A DNA stretch of 39,531 nucleotides from Akkermansia muciniphila (GCA_945900785.1 CAMDJM010000044.1:1-39531); one strand, 5' to 3'; positions 17,097 to 25,804 are shown, counted from the stretch's first letter. The notes: generated from the letters alone by a model not told the origin. Made by a program: numbers and translations.

Positions 17097-17290
17097 TTCA
17101 CGCCATCGTGGAGCGTGCCGATGCTGGCCTGGCATTTCAGCGCTTTTCCCTGAGTGAAGTAGCTGACAGGATCATAACCCTGGAGGGCGATTTTTTCCTT
17201 GTCGAGGTTGTAGGCCCCGGGATTGGTTTTTGCGGGAACCGGGGCAGCAACTGCCGGAGCCTGGGCGTATCCGGTGGTGCCCGTCAGCCC
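17097..17290 (-). pseudogene. YHS-domain protein relic, truncated at both ends
   Basis: Reading the minus strand just after the sensor-kinase stop, in the same frame, gives GLTGTTGYAQAP (the end of a signal peptide). Then comes YNLDKEKIALQGYDPVSYF with TQGKALKCQASIGTLHDGV, which is the hallmark of exported YHS-domain proteins. The start codon and most of the signal peptide are missing upstream. The C-terminal half (the usual YxF...NRxxF, then CAY) is missing downstream, where the sequence runs into the opposite-strand DedA relic near 17095. Confidence 0.7.
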
Positions 17291-20200
17291 CTAACTGGAG
17301 GCCGCAGGCAGGGTGAAGCGCAGGCGGACCTGGTTTTCGAGGAGGGTGAGGCTGCCGCCGATTTGTCCGGCGAGGAGTTGGATGATCCGGTGGGAAAAGC
17401 TTTCCTCGCGCTGGGCCCGCTGCTCCGGGCCGGGGGTGCTTCCGTTTTCACTGAGAATCAGGGTTCCTTCGTTTTCGCTCAGGGTGAGGGTGATGCGGAT
17501 GTGGCCACTGTCATTTTGGTGGGGGAAGGACCAGATCAGACACCCGGTGATCAATTCTTCCACGATCAGCCCCAGCGTGATCGCCATGCGTTGAGGCAGC
17601 AGGACGCCGATAAACAGGGGCTCCAGGGAAATGGCCGTGACGGAGCGACCGTGGGTATCGAGGATAACCCGTCCGATTTCACGGCAGAACCGGGCGAAAT
17701 CGACCGGGTCCTGCTCGTGCTGGATCATGCGGTAAATCAGGGCGATGGCGGAGAGACGGTCCTGATTGGCCCGGAGGGCCTGGCGGGTGCCGGGGTCTCC
17801 GGTGTGGTCCAGTTGCAGCGAGATCAGGCTGGTGAGCACCTGGAGGTCATTGCGGGCGCGGTGCAGCGTGAGCGAGGCAGGTGGGGACATGGGGGCCACC
17901 GGAGGGGCTGGGGTGATTTCAGCACTGCCCACTGCGGCAGCCATCGCGGCAGCCTCCGGACGGAACAGGAGGATGAAGCCGCAGGAGTCCGAGGCTTCAT
18001 CAAAAGCAGCGGTTAGTTCGACCATGCCCTTGGTCACGGTGCCATCCTTGCTGGTCATGCTGGTGGAGGCGTGCCAGCCGCGGTGGGCTTGGAGGTGTGA
18101 GGTTAATTCAGCGCTGAATCCCTTGGGCGAATCCGGGCGGAACAGGCGATACAAGCCGCCCTCGCGCAATTCGGAGGTGGTGTAGCCGGTGAGGGCTTCC
18201 GCCGCAGGATTCAGGTGCAGGATGCGGCCGCGCTGATTTGTCAGGATCGCAGGACTGCGCAGGTGCTCAAGCAGGGTGGCATTGAATCCACCGGGGCTGG
18301 TCGCCTGACGGGCCCGGGTGACATCCCGGAAGGTTAGGCCAAAGCGGTGGGGCGTGCCGCCGGGCACGAGCAGCAGGCGGGCTTCGATGCGGCGCGGCGC
18401 TGATTGATCATGTGAGGAAAAGGTATATTCGCAGCGGGTTTCCAGTTCCGGGGTGTCCAGCACCCGTTCCATCATCACCTCCAGCGGCAGGGCGGCGGTG
18501 AGTTCTGGCAGGACGGATTCAAGGGGCTCGCCTTTCAAAGCGCGGGCTGCAGTTTGCAGAGTGGCAAAATCACGCGTTGTGGTGTGGTCCAGCACGACGC
18601 CATCCGCGTCCAGCAGGAAAAGCCAATCCGGTGTGATATTTTCCCACGCGGCAGGAGACCCTGCGGTTTCTGCCCCGGCTGTGGCCGCGGCAGTGGTCAC
18701 GGCCGCCGGCTCCGGGATAGGGGCGAGAAGACAGGCGGTGAAGGCAGGCTGCCCTTGGTCATTGCGGATGACGGCCAAGCTGAGGTAGACCGGCGTCAAG
18801 GAGCCGGAGCGGTGATACAGGACGGTGCGGAAGCCTTCGGCCGCGCCACCTGCCAGGGTGGCATCGCGCAGGTGGGTGATGGTTGTCGCCGGCAGAAAAT
18901 CCGTGAGGGCGGCACGCCGGGCTTCCTGCCGGGGCCAGCCGGTGAGGGTTTCAAAGGCAGGATTCACTTCCGTCAGGTTGCCGGCCGGATTGATCATCAG
19001 CAAGGCGGCGGAAGCCTGTTGGAAGAGGCCACGGTAGCGGGCTTCGCTGGTGCGCACCGCCTGTTCATCCAGCCGGGCATCGGTGACGTCAAAAATCGTG
19101 AGGAGCAGCCGGTCCCCGGAGAGGGCCGCCGGGCGGAATTCGATATCCTTCACCAGGCCTTCCGCATTGCGCAGGGAACAGGTCAGGGCGGTGCGGCGGC
19201 GCCAGACACTTTCCCACCACTCATCAAGCGCACGCTTTTGAAAAACGGTATCGCCTGCGCAGGCGCGTTCCAGCCAGGATTGGACCGGCTCGTCCTCCGT
19301 GACCGCAAAACCGAGGACGGAGCGGTGCTGGGGATTCGCGTATATCACATGCGCCTCATCGTCCAGCAGGATCATGCCGAAAGGGGCCGCCTCTGCCATT
19401 TCGCGGAAGGATTCATCACTGGCGGCCTGTCGGGCGGGCGGGGCCTGCACAGGGGCCCCGGGCGGCCCGCTGGCCGCAGAAACCGGTGGGGGTTCCACCG
19501 CCGCGCAGGTCAGGACCAACCCACCGACTGCCCCTGCGGTATCATGCCAAGGCTGGATTTCCCAATGCACCAGGCTTTCCGAGCCGTCCGGCCGGGGCAT
19601 CAGGTCATCAATCACCTGTTTTTCGTCCCCCGCAAGGCAGCGCTCATAGAGCCCAAGCCAGTCCGGATGGAGATCCGGGAAAATATCGTAGTGCAGCGCT
19701 CCGGTGAGAGAGTTGGTCGGGATTTGAAATTCCGTGATCCAGCGCTGGTTCACCGACAGGTATTTCATCGAGCGGTCCAGGATCGCCACCGCCGCCGGGA
19801 AATGCTCCAGCAGCACATGCGCCGAGGCCCCATCCCAGGCGGGCGCAACGGACACCGCCGGGGCTGTTGTCCGGGTGCGCTGATAGGATGGCGGGGCAGG
19901 CAAAGCCGGACGGGCGGTGCGCCCCAGGCCTATCGCCTCCAGACGCCCCACCAGCGTGGCCGTATCCATGGGGCCGGTAAATAAGTCGTTCACTCCATAA
20001 TGGGCTGGCGTTTCCCCGGGGCCCAACTCGTGCTTTTCCCCCACCGCGATGATCCAGGGCTGGCTGACGCCGGCCTCTGCCCGCACCCAAGCTACAAACT
20101 CCTTCATCGCGGAGTTATCCCCATTCAGGGGGGCCATGACCAGCCGTTGGTCTGCAAAGAGTTCACGTCCCTCCGCGACATCGGCACAGTCCACCACCTC

Positions 20201-20308
20201 CATCCCGTGCTCCCTCAAAAGCCGGCACAATCGCACCCGGCGGTCGCGGTCCGGTTCAACAACCAAGGCACTTTGGCGTGGCGGAGAAGTTATCAAGGTT
20301 TTTGGCAT
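17291..20308 (-). CDS. Multi-PAS sensor protein with HisKA_2-type but degenerate kinase core
   Basis: The 1005-residue cytoplasmic protein has no membrane segments. Residues about 12-128 form a receiver-like domain in which the phospho-acceptor position (MAPLNGD) and the conserved Lys (FTGPMD) are altered. Five PAS domains follow at about 165-275, 300-405, 415-535, 545-655 and 665-775. The C-terminal part aligns with HisKA_2 kinases: LHRARNDLQVLTSLISLQ has His816. The ATPase boxes are eroded: the N-box Asn is replaced (ELITGCLIW, canonical ELVTNALKH), G1 reads SENGSTP, and the G2 Gly-x-Gly is FSH. Phosphotransfer is therefore doubtful, and a signal-binding scaffold is more likely. A relic of a YHS gene abuts its stop. 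No partner regulator lies nearby. Confidence 0.82.
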   Translation of the reverse strand: MPKTLITSPPRQSALVVEPDRDRRVRLCRLLREHGMEVVDCADVAEGRELFADQRLVMAPLNGDNSAMKEFVAWVRAEAGVSQPWIIAVGEKHELGPGETPAHYGVNDLFTGPMDTATLVGRLEAIGLGRTARPALPAPPSYQRTRTTAPAVSVAPAWDGASAHVLLEHFPAAVAILDRSMKYLSVNQRWITEFQIPTNSLTGALHYDIFPDLHPDWLGLYERCLAGDEKQVIDDLMPRPDGSESLVHWEIQPWHDTAGAVGGLVLTCAAVEPPPVSAASGPPGAPVQAPPARQAASDESFREMAEAAPFGMILLDDEAHVIYANPQHRSVLGFAVTEDEPVQSWLERACAGDTVFQKRALDEWWESVWRRRTALTCSLRNAEGLVKDIEFRPAALSGDRLLLTIFDVTDARLDEQAVRTSEARYRGLFQQASAALLMINPAGNLTEVNPAFETLTGWPRQEARRAALTDFLPATTITHLRDATLAGGAAEGFRTVLYHRSGSLTPVYLSLAVIRNDQGQPAFTACLLAPIPEPAAVTTAAATAGAETAGSPAAWENITPDWLFLLDADGVVLDHTTTRDFATLQTAARALKGEPLESVLPELTAALPLEVMMERVLDTPELETRCEYTFSSHDQSAPRRIEARLLLVPGGTPHRFGLTFRDVTRARQATSPGGFNATLLEHLRSPAILTNQRGRILHLNPAAEALTGYTTSELREGGLYRLFRPDSPKGFSAELTSHLQAHRGWHASTSMTSKDGTVTKGMVELTAAFDEASDSCGFILLFRPEAAAMAAAVGSAEITPAPPVAPMSPPASLTLHRARNDLQVLTSLISLQLDHTGDPGTRQALRANQDRLSAIALIYRMIQHEQDPVDFARFCREIGRVILDTHGRSVTAISLEPLFIGVLLPQRMAITLGLIVEELITGCLIWSFPHQNDSGHIRITLTLSENEGTLILSENGSTPGPEQRAQREESFSHRIIQLLAGQIGGSLTLLENQVRLRFTLPAASS

Positions 20309-20680
20309 GGTGGGATTTCTTTTTAACTACGGAAATTAAAAACAGAGCAGCAGTAATATTCAAGAATTAACGCCGATGAATCGCAAGTTCGAGATTGGTA
20401 TCTATTTCGAGAAGATAATCAATGCCGATTAAGGATAAGACCCAAAATTCCTCAAGGGCGGACAGAAACCACTCGATTCCCCACCCGTCCTTCATTATTT
20501 TTTAATCAGACTCAAGTAAAGCAAAATTCTTCATGGGAAACCGGACGCACCCCTCGTTGGAGTTTAACTGCCCTGCCCTCCCGTTGCAACCAGCGATGCC
20601 CAGCTTAGTGCGATTCTTTTGCAATTAGGGGCGTTGCATTTTCCTGCAATGGTGGCAAATCGTGGGTGCTTTTCCTGCTC
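20309..20680. other. Intergenic region between the PAS sensor gene and tonB
   Basis: These 372 bases contain no supported gene. The half next to the sensor gene (to about 20540) is markedly AT-rich for this window. The half next to tonB has TTGCA at 20620 and 20634 and TGCAA at 20645, a small cluster of related pentamers that could be an operator. Promoters for both divergent units are expected here. Confidence 0.4.
20358..20386 (-). promoter_or_regulatory. Candidate promoter for the PAS sensor gene
   Basis: On the minus strand TTGCGA (20381-20386) and TTGAAT (20358-20363) are separated by 17 bases, about 50 bases ahead of the sensor gene start. Four of six positions match consensus in each box. 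Confidence 0.3.
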
Positions 20681-21511
20681 ATGCCGTCCCACGCCTTCCC
20701 GACTACTCTGACGCCTCAGCGCCTCAGCCTGGCATGGGTGTGCCCGCCACCCGTCAGGGCTGATTTAAATCCCTGGCTGGCCGGCACGAATGGATTGGCC
20801 CTCGTCTTTGTGGTGGCGGCCTTTCTCCCGCCCCTGGTCTCCTCTTTGCCCCAGGCCAAACAGCCACCGCCTCCCGACGCCATCGCGGTGGTAGTGGAAT
20901 CCACGGCCTCTGCCTCCGGTGCCACCCTCAATCCGCCTGCAGTCTCCCCCTTGGAGGCGGCATCCGGAAAGGCAGACCCAGCGCCAACACCAGAGCCCGC
21001 CGCGTCCCCCGGGCCCAGTCCCTGGCGGGAGATGCCGGAATTAATCGCTCCCCGGCCCATCGTGGAGCCGCCGCCCCCACGCCCGATCCCTGCTCCGCCG
21101 GGGGGAAACCGCCGGCCCCTCCCCATCCGCGCCACGGTCCCTGCGCCGGTGCCGCCGGCCCGTGCTGCCCCCGGCGCAGATCCAGCGCCGGCCAATCAAG
21201 GCAAGAGCCGTCCCGCCGCAGGCAGCGGCCCCGCCGGGGTTCCCAGGTCCATGGGCAGCGGCAAAGGCCCCGCCCGGGGCAATACCCCGGACCCGCCCTA
21301 TCCGATTCAGGCCAAACGGAATAACATCCAAGGCACCCTGGAACTTTTCCTGACCGTGGTGAACGGCCGTGTGGCCAGCGTGCGGCTCGTCCGGAGCAGC
21401 GGTTCCCCCCTGCTGGATGGGCCGGCCCTCAGCTTCATCCAGCGCGTCTGGAAATGGCCTCCTGGCACCGACGATCAATTCACCCGCAAAATCACCTTCC
21501 GTTTGAAATAA
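20681..21511 (+). CDS. tonB: TonB family energy-transducing protein
   Basis: The 276-residue protein has one N-terminal membrane helix (about residues 38-58, GLALVFVVAAFLPPLVSSL). A long Pro/Ala-rich periplasmic spacer follows (about 60-205, with PPPPRPIPAPPGG). The TonB C-terminal domain covers about 205-276 (TPDPPYPIQAKRNNIQGTLE, VRLVRSSGSPLLDGPALSF, WPPGTDDQFTRKITFRLK). With ExbB and ExbD it couples the proton gradient to outer-membrane receptors. E. coli TonB's key transmembrane histidine is not evident. I prefer ATG 20681 to the GTG at 20666. exbB follows 58 bases later; no TonB-dependent receptor is in the window. Confidence 0.88.
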   Translation: MPSHAFPTTLTPQRLSLAWVCPPPVRADLNPWLAGTNGLALVFVVAAFLPPLVSSLPQAKQPPPPDAIAVVVESTASASGATLNPPAVSPLEAASGKADPAPTPEPAASPGPSPWREMPELIAPRPIVEPPPPRPIPAPPGGNRRPLPIRATVPAPVPPARAAPGADPAPANQGKSRPAAGSGPAGVPRSMGSGKGPARGNTPDPPYPIQAKRNNIQGTLELFLTVVNGRVASVRLVRSSGSPLLDGPALSFIQRVWKWPPGTDDQFTRKITFRLK

Positions 21512-21569
21512 CTTCCCCACGGCCCACCACCACCACCGCCACCACGCCCCATTCCTGGCTCTTTTTCCC

Positions 21570-22256
21570 ATGCCTGACTCCCTGACTCTTCTTCCTGTTC
21601 CTGTTGCGGCCCATGCAGTCATGGATTTCATGCACCGTGGCGGCCCCATCATGATCCCGGTGGCCCTCACCGCCCTGTTTGCCGTGGCGGTCGTCTCCGA
21701 ACGCATCGTCTGGTGGATCAGCCACTACCGTCAGCGCGACCCTGGCCGCCAATCGGCCATTTTCCAGGCTCTGGCAGACCGGCAGCCTGACAAAGCCGGG
21801 CAATTGGCCTCGGACTCCCGCGATCCGATCATTCAAATGATCCACCACGGGCTGGGCCAGCCTCCTCACGCCCTGACAGGCCTCCTTCAGCTCGCCGCCG
21901 GTCAGGAACTGCAGAAAGCCGGGCGCTTCATGGGTGCCATGGATACCATTGTCACGCTCGCGCCCCTGCTGGGATTGCTGGGCACCGTCACCGGAATCAT
22001 GGGGGCTTTTGCCAGCATTGGCGGCACGGAATTGGCTGTGGAAAAAGTCACCGGCGGCATTGGTGAGGCCCTCATCGCCACCGCTGCCGGGCTGGGCATC
22101 GCCATCTTCACCCTCATCCCGCTGAATTTTTTCCACGCCCGGCTGGCGCGGCTCCAGTTCGACCTCGAAAGCGCGGCCACTACCCTGGAGACCCTAAGCA
22201 AAACCGATGGTTCCGCTGCCCCCGCGCCCACCACCGCAGCCCCCGTCCCAGCATGA
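21570..22256 (+). CDS. exbB: ExbB/TolQ/MotA-family proton channel protein
   Basis: The 228-residue inner-membrane protein has the three-helix ExbB layout. The first helix is at about 25-45 (GGPIMIPVALTALFAVAVV). The second is at about 128-150 (TLAPLLGLLGTVTGIMGAFA, the family signature) and the third at about 170-190 (GIGEALIATAAGLGIAI). ExbB pentamers surround an ExbD dimer and form the proton path that energises TonB. The C-terminal tail is Pro/Ala-rich. Its stop overlaps the exbD start by four bases (ATGA), indicating coupled translation. TolQ is excluded mainly by the adjacent tonB-like gene and the absence of tolA, tolB and pal. Confidence 0.93.
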   Translation: MPDSLTLLPVPVAAHAVMDFMHRGGPIMIPVALTALFAVAVVSERIVWWISHYRQRDPGRQSAIFQALADRQPDKAGQLASDSRDPIIQMIHHGLGQPPHALTGLLQLAAGQELQKAGRFMGAMDTIVTLAPLLGLLGTVTGIMGAFASIGGTELAVEKVTGGIGEALIATAAGLGIAIFTLIPLNFFHARLARLQFDLESAATTLETLSKTDGSAAPAPTTAAPVPA

Positions 22257-22666
22257 AAATCCGCTCTCCGCTCCCCGCCCGGAAGACCCGGCTGGAAATC
22301 GTGCCGCTGATTGATATCATGTTTTTCCTGCTGGCTTCCTTCATGCTGGTCAGCCTCACCCTGAGCCGGCAGCAGACCATCAAAGTGAACCTGCCCAGCG
22401 CCGTCAGTGCCCAGCCCGGCGTCAGCCCCGGGCAGATCCACCTCGCGGTGGATGCCAACGGTCTGCTCTACCTCGACCAGCAAAACATCACCCTGCCCGC
22501 CCTCGCTACCGCCCTCGCCGGGCGCCACCGCACTGCCCCGGACACCCCCGTCTATATCAGCGGCGACCAAAACGCCCGCCACGGCGGCATCATCACCCTC
22601 CTCGACACCATCCAGCGCGCCGGCTTCCAAAAAGTAGCCTTCCAGGTCGAACCCAATAGCCAATAA
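22253..22666 (+). CDS. exbD: ExbD/TolR-family biopolymer transport protein
   Basis: The 137-residue protein has a short cytoplasmic N-terminus and one helix with the essential aspartate, in IVPLIDIMFFLLASFML. The periplasmic domain (about 42-137) contains VDANGLLYLDQQNI and VYISGDQNARHGGIITLLD. The Asp in PLIDIMF carries protons in the ExbBD motor. The length is that of ExbD (about 140). It is translationally coupled to exbB and followed after 152 bases by a small coiled-coil gene, with a GC-rich hairpin between. Confidence 0.93.
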   Translation: MKIRSPLPARKTRLEIVPLIDIMFFLLASFMLVSLTLSRQQTIKVNLPSAVSAQPGVSPGQIHLAVDANGLLYLDQQNITLPALATALAGRHRTAPDTPVYISGDQNARHGGIITLLDTIQRAGFQKVAFQVEPNSQ

Positions 22667-22727
22667 TCACATAATCCAATAATCCATTCCCCCCGCCTGA
22701 TGCGCGGGCAGAAGCGCAGGCAGCAGA

Positions 22728-22777
22728 CCCGTCCCGGCCTTAAGCGATGCCCGGACCCTGCCCAGGGCCGGGACGGG
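22728..22777 (+). repeat. GC-rich inverted repeat between exbD and the coiled-coil gene
   Basis: CCCGTCCCGGCC (22728-22739) is perfectly complementary to GGCCGGGACGGG (22766-22777), with a 26-base loop that itself can fold (CCCTG/CCCAGGG). No T-run follows. It may act as an intercistronic stabiliser or partial terminator, lowering expression of the downstream gene relative to tonB-exbB-exbD. Confidence 0.6.
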
Positions 22778-22818
22778 CCTTGCTCCAGTTAACACTCCTC
22801 ATCCTCCCGAAACAAGCC

Positions 22819-23259
22819 ATGTCCCGCGCCCTGCAAATCTCCCTCATGCTGCTTACCGCGATGCTGTGCAGCATCTGCTTGAGGCAGTGGCACCAGGGGA
22901 GCCTGGCATCTGAAAAAATCCGCACCCTTGCGGCCGGTTTGCAGGAGGCCGGGGAGACGATGCAAAACCAAACCCTGACCCTTCAGCGCTGGGAGACAGA
23001 GATCACCCGCCTCAACGCTGCCCTCGCCGCCCAGACGACGGCAGTGCAGGAACAAGCCGCCCTCCACGCCGAAGCTGCCACGGCCACCCAAAGCCTGAGC
23101 GGCCACCAGAAAGTCCTGACGGAACACCAGACCCTGACAGAAACCCTGCGCACCCAGTTGCAGCAGGCCCTGACGGAAAGGGATACTCTCGCCACCCGCC
23201 TGAACGAACGCACCCGGGAATTCAACGTCCTCGCTGAAAAATACCGGAAAAAGCAGTAG
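22819..23259 (+). CDS. Small membrane-anchored coiled-coil protein, function unknown
   Basis: The 146-residue protein starts with one membrane helix or uncleaved signal (MSRALQISLMLLTAMLCSIC). The rest is an almost uninterrupted heptad-rich helix full of Gln, Thr, Ala, Leu and Glu (e.g. LTLQRWETEITRLNAALAAQ and LRTQLQQALTERDTLATRLN), ending in a basic KYRKKQ. No family is recognised. It is in line with tonB, exbB and exbD. It may be an accessory component of that motor or a periplasmic spacer, but this rests only on position. I chose ATG 22819 because upstream residues are Pro/Gly-rich and precede the helix. Confidence 0.7.
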   Translation: MSRALQISLMLLTAMLCSICLRQWHQGSLASEKIRTLAAGLQEAGETMQNQTLTLQRWETEITRLNAALAAQTTAVQEQAALHAEAATATQSLSGHQKVLTEHQTLTETLRTQLQQALTERDTLATRLNERTREFNVLAEKYRKKQ

Positions 23260-23302
23260 CTGTCCTGCCATGGCCGGTTCCAGCCCCGGGCGGGGGCAGC
23301 TC

Positions 23303-25804
23303 CTACGGCTGGGGTTTCAGGAGTGGATCGCGCAGGCGGTAGAAGCTGCGGAGAATGGAGGGGCCGGTGCGGGCGGGGGCGGTGTCCGTCCAGGTGCCGC
23401 TGCCATTCGCGCCCGGCACAAAGGCGTTATTCGCGTTGGTCCAGGTTTGCAGGTCGGTGGAGTAATCGATGGCATACACCTTGGAAGCGGTGCCAGTGGC
23501 GGTGAGGGTGACCCCGCCCGGGAGGCGGGAGATGCCAGTAATGGCTTTGAGATCAACGGCGGGAACGCCCAGAATTTCGAGAGTGCCGCCGTTGAGAGTG
23601 GGATTGCGGTCATTGATGGACGAATCCGCGATATTCACAGTCGAGAGCTGGATATTGAGAGCGTTATCCGCTGCGGTGAATTCATAGGTGATGACCACTC
23701 CACGGTCCGCCACCGACCCACCGACCCCTCCCAGCACGACAGCGGGGAGGAAATCGTTCAGGACCAGCACCCCTTCCGCCAGGATGTCAAATCCCCGGCC
23801 CGCACAGCAGGATTCCGTGAAGAAGAGCTGGAGTTTGTATTTTGTGCCGGGGACGAGGCCGGCCAGGTTCACCCCGACGGGATTTGGACCGATAGACCAC
23901 CGGATGGACTGCATGACTTTTTCCATGGCGTCATCAAATTCTGTTTCGCCAAACTGGGGGTTGGACCAATTCGAAATTTCATTGGCGGCACTCCAGGTAA
24001 TGCCTGCAGCGGTATCGGAGGTAAAGTTGGCATTTCTCACCAGACCGGCGGCGCCATTCGTGCCGAAATTAAAGGCGTAGCGGAAGTTGCCATCCAGATC
24101 CAGCCCTTCCCCTTCGTCTCCGCCGGTGAAGATATTGACCTCGGAGAGCCCATTGGCGGTGAAGTTCGTGCTGTTGGGGCCGATGGGGTTCAGGTTGGTT
24201 TTGGCGTCCGTGACCCCCTGAATACTCATGGTATAACTTTGCCCCCGGGCCATCCCGGCGATCGTGACTTCATACACTCCGGCATCGGGGGTGGGGACGA
24301 TGCGCTCCGCGACGACGCCGCCGCTGAACAGATAATTTTCAGGAAGCAGCAGCGCGTCCGGGGACATGAAGCTGTCAAAGGTGACCCTGAGGATATTCAG
24401 GGCCTTGGAGGTGACGGAGAGCACCTGTGGAGGCGTGGTATCCAAGGCAACACTGACCACGGCATCCGGGGTATCGGCCGAGACCAGGGGATTGCTCACC
24501 CGCAGGACATAGGTGCCGGAATCCTGCGGCAGGGACTGGGATACGGTGAGGGAGGGACCATTGACGTTATTGGGATACTTCCGGCTATTGTCAGGATTCC
24601 GTTCATTGTAGTCCAGGGGGTTGCCGTCGCGCAGCCACTCGTAGGTATTGGGGAAACCGCTGACATTGGCCGTGAGGGTGATGGTGGAGCCTTCCTCCGT
24701 ATTGGTCAGGGGCGCAGGAGGAGTCACGATAACTGCGCCAACGTAGGTGATGCTGAAATGGGCTGCGATCTGGTCCGGGGTCAGCTCATAGTTATAATAG
24801 GCGACTTCATCCAGGGAGCCGGGCCATGGCAGGGTGCCGCCGGAGCGGCTGCCAAATTCCAGGGCGGCCGCTTCATTATTCCTGAAGGGCAGCACCAGGT
24901 TGACCGTCTTTTCGAGGAACCCATTGATATAAAGGTTGGCCGTCTGGAGTCCCACCGGCTCCTCCACGCTGGGAGTGGAAACCGTGAGGACGATGTGATC
25001 CCAGCGGCCGGCCACAATGGGCGTCCGGCTGGTCAGAGCGACAAAGCTGCCCCCGCTGCCCAGATGCGCGTCCCAGTAGTTGCCTCCATTTCCCTGGTAA
25101 ATGACATATCCGGCACGGCCGGCGCTGCGGTTTTGGGTGGAGAGCACCGCCTTGCCGGTATTGCCGCTGACATCCGGCTTGACCCAGCATTCCAGAGAGA
25201 AGGCTCCGGGGGCATTGATGGTCGGGTTGTAAGGCACACTGGCCGATATTCCATCTGTCGTCGCTTTGAACCGGGTCGCCGGATCCGGCGTGATCCCGGT
25301 GGTGGCGGCGATATTACGCTCGATCCGCGTGGCATTGCACGAGGCGTTCAGGCCGCCTGCGACTTCGAAGATCGTGTTGCCGCTGGCTTCATTGAATCTC
25401 CAGAAGGCAGAAGGCCCATCGGCCATGACGTTGGTGGCAGAGCGGTCCGTGGATGGTGGACTGGTGAAATTCAAAGTAAAGGACGCCGAGGTCACCGGGC
25501 CCGTCAGGTCGGTCACGGTTACGGTATAATTGCCCGAGGAGGCTGCCGAAGCGCTCTGAATGGTCAGGCCATCGGTGGTGGCGGATGGATTGCCGGAAAT
25601 GGCAGCGCCCGATTTTTTCCATTCATAACTAAAGGGAGGGGTGCCCGTGGCCTTGACCCGGAAGGTTGGGGAGCCTCCTGCCAGCAGGTTCAGGGTGCCG
25701 GTCGGGACGGAAACAATCACTGGGGCGGCGGTGACGGCGGGAAGCAGCAGGGCCAACAGGGTTGCTCCCAGCGCATTTAACAAACAATTGGAAGACTTTT
25801 TCAT
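23303..25804 (-). CDS. Secreted Ig/LamG/malectin-like multidomain protein
   Basis: From the ATG at 25804 the protein has 833 residues. It has a signal peptide (LLNALGATLLALLLPAVTA). The first Ig-like domain is at about 28-115 (GSPTFRVKATGTPPFSYEWK, SGNYTVTVTD). A LamG/concanavalin-like domain is at about 125-330 (FSLECWVKPDVSG, GSLDEVAYYNYELT). A second Ig-like domain is at about 355-450, then a strand-rich SbsA-like or fibronectin-like segment. A malectin-like domain is at about 570-740 (FAFNFGTNG-type start, KLQLFFTESCCAGRGFDI). The tail (YAIDYSTDLQTW) is frequent in Verrucomicrobial secreted proteins. It probably binds carbohydrate at the cell surface. The longer frame to 25855 begins with TTG and lacks sense as a signal, so ATG is preferred. 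It is divergent from the CotH protein gene. Confidence 0.82.
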   Translation of the reverse strand: MKKSSNCLLNALGATLLALLLPAVTAAPVIVSVPTGTLNLLAGGSPTFRVKATGTPPFSYEWKKSGAAISGNPSATTDGLTIQSASAASSGNYTVTVTDLTGPVTSASFTLNFTSPPSTDRSATNVMADGPSAFWRFNEASGNTIFEVAGGLNASCNATRIERNIAATTGITPDPATRFKATTDGISASVPYNPTINAPGAFSLECWVKPDVSGNTGKAVLSTQNRSAGRAGYVIYQGNGGNYWDAHLGSGGSFVALTSRTPIVAGRWDHIVLTVSTPSVEEPVGLQTANLYINGFLEKTVNLVLPFRNNEAAALEFGSRSGGTLPWPGSLDEVAYYNYELTPDQIAAHFSITYVGAVIVTPPAPLTNTEEGSTITLTANVSGFPNTYEWLRDGNPLDYNERNPDNSRKYPNNVNGPSLTVSQSLPQDSGTYVLRVSNPLVSADTPDAVVSVALDTTPPQVLSVTSKALNILRVTFDSFMSPDALLLPENYLFSGGVVAERIVPTPDAGVYEVTIAGMARGQSYTMSIQGVTDAKTNLNPIGPNSTNFTANGLSEVNIFTGGDEGEGLDLDGNFRYAFNFGTNGAAGLVRNANFTSDTAAGITWSAANEISNWSNPQFGETEFDDAMEKVMQSIRWSIGPNPVGVNLAGLVPGTKYKLQLFFTESCCAGRGFDILAEGVLVLNDFLPAVVLGGVGGSVADRGVVITYEFTAADNALNIQLSTVNIADSSINDRNPTLNGGTLEILGVPAVDLKAITGISRLPGGVTLTATGTASKVYAIDYSTDLQTWTNANNAFVPGANGSGTWTDTAPARTGPSILRSFYRLRDPLLKPQP

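Noticed and set aside
18554..19984. Plus-strand open frame of 476 codons
   Set aside because: It is antisense to the PAS sensor gene.
22660..22684. Direct repeats CCAATAATC after exbD
   Set aside because: Two nine-base copies 16 bases apart in an AT-rich gap are too short to be more than chance.
23270..25780. Plus-strand open frame of 836 codons
   Set aside because: It is antisense to the Ig/LamG/malectin protein gene, and its product is Gly/Asp/Arg-rich with no recognisable domain.
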